From assembly GCA_963701435.1 (NCBI GenBank), contig CAVPAL010000023.1, positions 124,001 to 188,000 on the forward strand: a stretch of DNA of 64,000 nt. The letters run 5' to 3'. This stretch comes from JAACFF01 sp963701435 (GTDB lineage: Bacteria; Chloroflexota; Anaerolineae; Promineifilales; Promineifilaceae). The position numbers and the translations under genes were made by a program. The notes under the pieces were generated by a model. The model saw only the letters and a list, made by a program, of their open reading frames with translations, did no database searches and was not told the origin of the DNA. This document shows positions 61,678 through 64,000 of this stretch, piece by piece. Numbering within the stretch: position 1 is the stretch's first letter; every line of letters begins with the position of its first letter.

Positions 61678-62484
61678 TCACCTGTCACGAAAGTTGGGCC
61701 GTCTTTTTGCCAGGAAGGCGGCGATGCCTTCGGCCATGTCTTCGCTGCCCTGGAGACTGATGAACTGCTTTAGTTCGATATCCAGGGCGTCTTCCAAGTG
61801 TGTTTCGGTGAGTCCATCGGAAACGGCCGTTAATATGGCCTCAATGGGCAGCGAACTCCAGTTCGAAATCACGGCTGCCATCCGTTTGGCTTCGCGCACA
61901 ACAGACCCAACCGGCACTACTTTGTTGATCAAGCCTAACCGGTAGGCTTCTTGGGCTTTGATGTTCATGCCAGTCAGCAGCAGTTCCAGCGCTTTTCCTT
62001 TGCCGACTAGCCTGGGCAGCCGCTGCGTACCGCCCCAGCCGGGCATGATCCCCAGCTTGATTTCAGGCTGGCCGAACTGCACGCTGTCTTCTGCCAGCCG
62101 AATATGGCAGGCCATGGCCAGTTCGTTGCCGCCGCCCAGGGCGAAGCGGCCGTTAATGGCCGCAATCACCGGCTTCGGCGACCGTTCAATCTTCAAGAAC
62201 AAGTTTTGCCCCTTTTCGATGAGCGCCGCAGCCGCCCGAGCGTCGTCCTTCACCTGATTGATTTCGTTGATGTCGGCCCCGGCAACAAAGAATTGGCCCG
62301 CACCGGTAATGATGATCACTTTTACCTGGTTATCGGCGATGACAGCATCAAAAGCAGATTCCAACTCAGTGAGCACCTGGCTGTTAAAGGCGTTGGCCGG
62401 TGGGTGGTCGATGGTGATAACGGCCGTTTTGTCGGTCACATCCAGGTGAATGTACATTGTTTGTAGTTCGGTGGTTGTCGTCAT
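61678..62484 (-). CDS. Enoyl-CoA hydratase
   Basis: Hydrates trans-2-enoyl-CoA, second step of beta-oxidation. The 268-residue product has the CoA-binding ITIDHPPANAFNSQV, oxyanion-hole FFVAGADINEINQ and both catalytic Glu residues, in GRFALGGGNELAMACHIRLA and QFGQPEIKLGIMPGWGGTQR. The ATG at 62484 has GGAG nine bases upstream. It lies 15 bp after the 3-hydroxyacyl-CoA dehydrogenase gene. Confidence 0.94.
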   Translation of the reverse strand: MTTTTELQTMYIHLDVTDKTAVITIDHPPANAFNSQVLTELESAFDAVIADNQVKVIIITGAGQFFVAGADINEINQVKDDARAAAALIEKGQNLFLKIERSPKPVIAAINGRFALGGGNELAMACHIRLAEDSVQFGQPEIKLGIMPGWGGTQRLPRLVGKGKALELLLTGMNIKAQEAYRLGLINKVVPVGSVVREAKRMAAVISNWSSLPIEAILTAVSDGLTETHLEDALDIELKQFISLQGSEDMAEGIAAFLAKRRPNFRDR

Positions 62485-62499
62485 AATCTTTTACTCCTA

Positions 62500-63747
62500 T
62501 CAAACTGTGTATTCCCTAAACCCGCGCCGCGCCTTTTTGCCCAGCTCGCCAGCATTTACCTTTTGCTGCAGCAGTGCGGCCGGTTGGAAACGGTTACCAA
62601 ATTGATTTTGCAACTGTTCCAAGGTGGTCAATACGCTGTCGAGACCCAACTCGTCGGCATATTCCAGCGGACCCATACGCACCAGGTCGCCGCCCAAGTT
62701 CACCTGCATGCCCAATCCGGCGATGCAGGCCATGTCGATGTCGTTGATATTGGCGATTTCTTCTTCAGCGCAGCGGAACGCTTCGTTAAGCATGGGCATC
62801 ATCAGCCGGTCTACACAAAATTCAGTTCCGGTGGCGGTCTTTCCTGCGGCTTGCAAGTCAGCGATTAGCGTTTTGACGACCTCAGATTCGCCGCCGCCAG
62901 GGTAATCGTACCAACCGGCGCGGGCTTTTTCCCCAAAACGGCCGTTTTCAGCCATTGCTTCAAACAAAACGGCCGCCGCCATGCGTTCGCTGTATTGGCT
63001 GGCCAGATAGCGGCCAACATGGTAGCAAACGTCATTGCCTACCATGTCCATCAACATGAAGGGTCCCATGGGCCAACCGAACCCGCCGCGTCCCAGGGCG
63101 GCATCGATTTCTGCCACGGTAGCCGCTCCTTCTTGCAAGGCCAACACGGCCTCGTTGAGGTACACCATCAGCAGCCGATTGACGAGGAAGCCGGGGCACT
63201 CTTTCACAATCACCGCAATCTTGCGCAGTTCTTGGGTGAACTGTTCCACCGTGTCTACGGTTTCCTGACTGGTTGTTGGGCTATGGACTACCTCGACGAG
63301 TTTCATGATGTGGGCCGGGCTGAAAAAGTGCATTCCGGCGACCTGTTCTGCACGCCTGGTAGCCGCACCCATTGCGGCAATGGATAGCGCAGATGTATTG
63401 GATACAAAGATTGCTTCCGGATGGCAGATTTCATCCAATTCTGCAAAGACCTGTTTCTTGATCGCCATCTTTTCCGGCACGCCTTCAATGACAATGTCTA
63501 CGTCATCGAAGCCGTCATACGTTAAGGTGAATTCGGCCAGTTCCATTTTTTGCTGCATCTGGTCAGCCGACATTTTGCCTTTGTCGACACGCCGTTGGTA
63601 GATGCGCGCCATTGTTTGCCTGGCTGCTTCCAGTTGTTCCGGATCGATGTCTTTCACCAGCACCGGCAAGCCAGCGTAAGTGATCACCTGCGCGATTTCG
63701 GCTCCCATAAAACCAGCCCCAACAACGGCCGTTTTGAAAATGTACAT
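62500..63747 (-). CDS. 3-hydroxyacyl-CoA dehydrogenase, two C-terminal domains
   Basis: Oxidises 3-hydroxyacyl-CoA with NAD. I start at the ATG at 63747 (GAGGAGG upstream), giving 415 residues; the frame is open 34 codons further but overlaps the upstream gene. Rossmann fold: KTAVVGAGFMGAEIAQVITY. The catalytic His is in QVAGMHFFSPAHIMKLVEVV, followed by ECPGFLVNRLLMVYLNEAVL and AALGRGGFGWPMGPFMLMDM. A second copy of the C-terminal helical domain (about 300-415: PMLNEAFRCAEEEIANINDI) makes it longer than the 280-residue single-domain enzymes, like the corresponding part of FadB. Confidence 0.94.
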   Translation of the reverse strand: MYIFKTAVVGAGFMGAEIAQVITYAGLPVLVKDIDPEQLEAARQTMARIYQRRVDKGKMSADQMQQKMELAEFTLTYDGFDDVDIVIEGVPEKMAIKKQVFAELDEICHPEAIFVSNTSALSIAAMGAATRRAEQVAGMHFFSPAHIMKLVEVVHSPTTSQETVDTVEQFTQELRKIAVIVKECPGFLVNRLLMVYLNEAVLALQEGAATVAEIDAALGRGGFGWPMGPFMLMDMVGNDVCYHVGRYLASQYSERMAAAVLFEAMAENGRFGEKARAGWYDYPGGGESEVVKTLIADLQAAGKTATGTEFCVDRLMMPMLNEAFRCAEEEIANINDIDMACIAGLGMQVNLGGDLVRMGPLEYADELGLDSVLTTLEQLQNQFGNRFQPAALLQQKVNAGELGKKARRGFREYTV

Positions 63748-63757
63748 CACGTCCTCC

Positions 63758-64000
63758 TCACCAGACCGGCAGGGGGATAGCCGCTTCAGGATTATCCACC
63801 CGCACAAAATAAAGCCATTGATCCAGATAGCGCTGGCGAGCGGCATCATTTGCCTGGCCTAACGTCTTGCCGGTAAACATGTCGCCGCTGTCCAGATCGA
63901 TCGCCACAACGCCGTCTATCTCACGCAGTTGGCCCTTCAATTGCTCAAACAGTTCCTGTCCTCGGGCCATAAACCCCTCGCGTGCTGCCCGATCCTGCCA
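63758..64000 (-). CDS. Unknown small protein, 5' end beyond the window
   Basis: The frame is open to the window edge, so the start is not seen. The visible 80 residues are polar and read RGQELFEQLKGQLREIDGVV, AIDLDSGDMFTGKTLGQAND, then RYLDQWLYFVRVDNPEAAIP and a stop at 63758. No catalytic motif is visible. I do not recognise the family. It ends 10 bp upstream of the hydroxyacyl-CoA dehydrogenase. Confidence 0.6.
   Translation of the reverse strand, partial: WQDRAAREGFMARGQELFEQLKGQLREIDGVVAIDLDSGDMFTGKTLGQANDAARQRYLDQWLYFVRVDNPEAAIPLPVW

Larger units (their letters stand above)
26776..63732. repeat. Highly iterated palindrome ACGGCCGT (mostly AACGGCCGTT)
   Basis: By eye I count about 39 copies of ACGGCCGT in this span and 9 in 1-26 kb; 23 of those in the span are the full palindrome AACGGCCGTT and none in the first 26 kb. 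Examples start at 27192, 29717, 30563, 32156, 36526, 38106, 40485, 42810, 44123, 48126, 52546, 53314, 54102, 54555, 57490, 58696, 59779, 61823, 62420, 62938 and 63725. Nearly all are inside genes; in more than half the reading frame gives Thr-Ala-Val, in others Asn-Gly-Arg or Arg-Pro-Phe. Confidence 0.85.

Noticed and set aside
26776..63732. AACGGCCGTT as terminators or operators
   Set aside because: Most copies are inside coding sequence, in any reading frame, at no fixed distance from starts or stops.
1..64000. tRNA and rRNA genes
   Set aside because: I looked for cloverleaf-like and rRNA-like segments in the gaps and saw none.

Overview
The window (64 kb, roughly balanced GC) looks like a chromosomal piece of a Chloroflexota bacterium, probably of the Anaerolineae/Caldilineae side. 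The reasons are the style of the accessory genes (a TPR protein with repeated 'AWLE-LA' modules, a DUF5667-type protein, an effector-associated domain fused to a formylglycine-generating-enzyme domain, DUF5684) and an RNA polymerase beta subunit with a long insertion. This placement is inference; no 16S gene is present.

Layout. (1) 1-25.7 kb, all on the minus strand, is the merged S10/spc/alpha ribosomal supercluster. Read in the direction of transcription it is rpoB, rpsL, rpsG, fusA, tuf, rpsJ, rplC-D-W-B, rpsS, rplV, rpsC, rplP, rpmC, rpsQ, rplN-X-E, rpsZ, rpsH, rplF-R, rpsE, rpmD, rplO, secY, adk, rpmJ, rpsM-K-D, rpoA, rplQ, truA, rplM, rpsI. rpoC, map and infA are missing from their usual places. 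(2) 26-39.2 kb, minus strand: a glycosyltransferase, a prephenate-dehydrogenase-like gene, an HD-domain protein, an M50 protease, an ABC ATPase, a polytopic membrane protein, an ECF sigma factor with a DUF5667-type partner, a lipoprotein made mostly of Asp/Asn repeats, an EAD-FGE protein, a CcsA-like membrane protein, a deaminase and xseA. (3) 39.3-53.7 kb: rsfS, ndk, a TPR protein, a histone-deacetylase-family protein, two divergent membrane pyrophosphatases (one with the K+-dependent and one with the K+-independent signature), acetyl-CoA synthetase, a DUF5684 protein, PPK2 and TerC. This is a neighbourhood rich in pyrophosphate and polyphosphate enzymes. (4) 53.8-57.0 kb: a membrane/GAF/coiled-coil protein and a small membrane protein cut by an IS6-family element that itself carries a 5'-truncated group II intron. 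(5) 57.1-64 kb, minus strand: a fatty-acid beta-oxidation cluster (etfA, etfB, two acyl-CoA dehydrogenases, enoyl-CoA hydratase, 3-hydroxyacyl-CoA dehydrogenase) and the end of a small unknown gene.

Most striking signals. The palindrome ACGGCCGT, usually as AACGGCCGTT, occurs about 48 times by eye where about one is expected by chance. It is dense from 26 kb onward, rare in the ribosomal region and absent from the IS element, much like the HIP1 octamer of cyanobacteria. Four consecutive long-loop stem-loops fill the only large gap in the beta-oxidation cluster. tuf, fusA, rpoB, acs and one conserved hypothetical gene carry single- or double-base indels while neighbouring genes are intact. This points to unpolished sequencing errors in highly conserved genes rather than pseudogenes.
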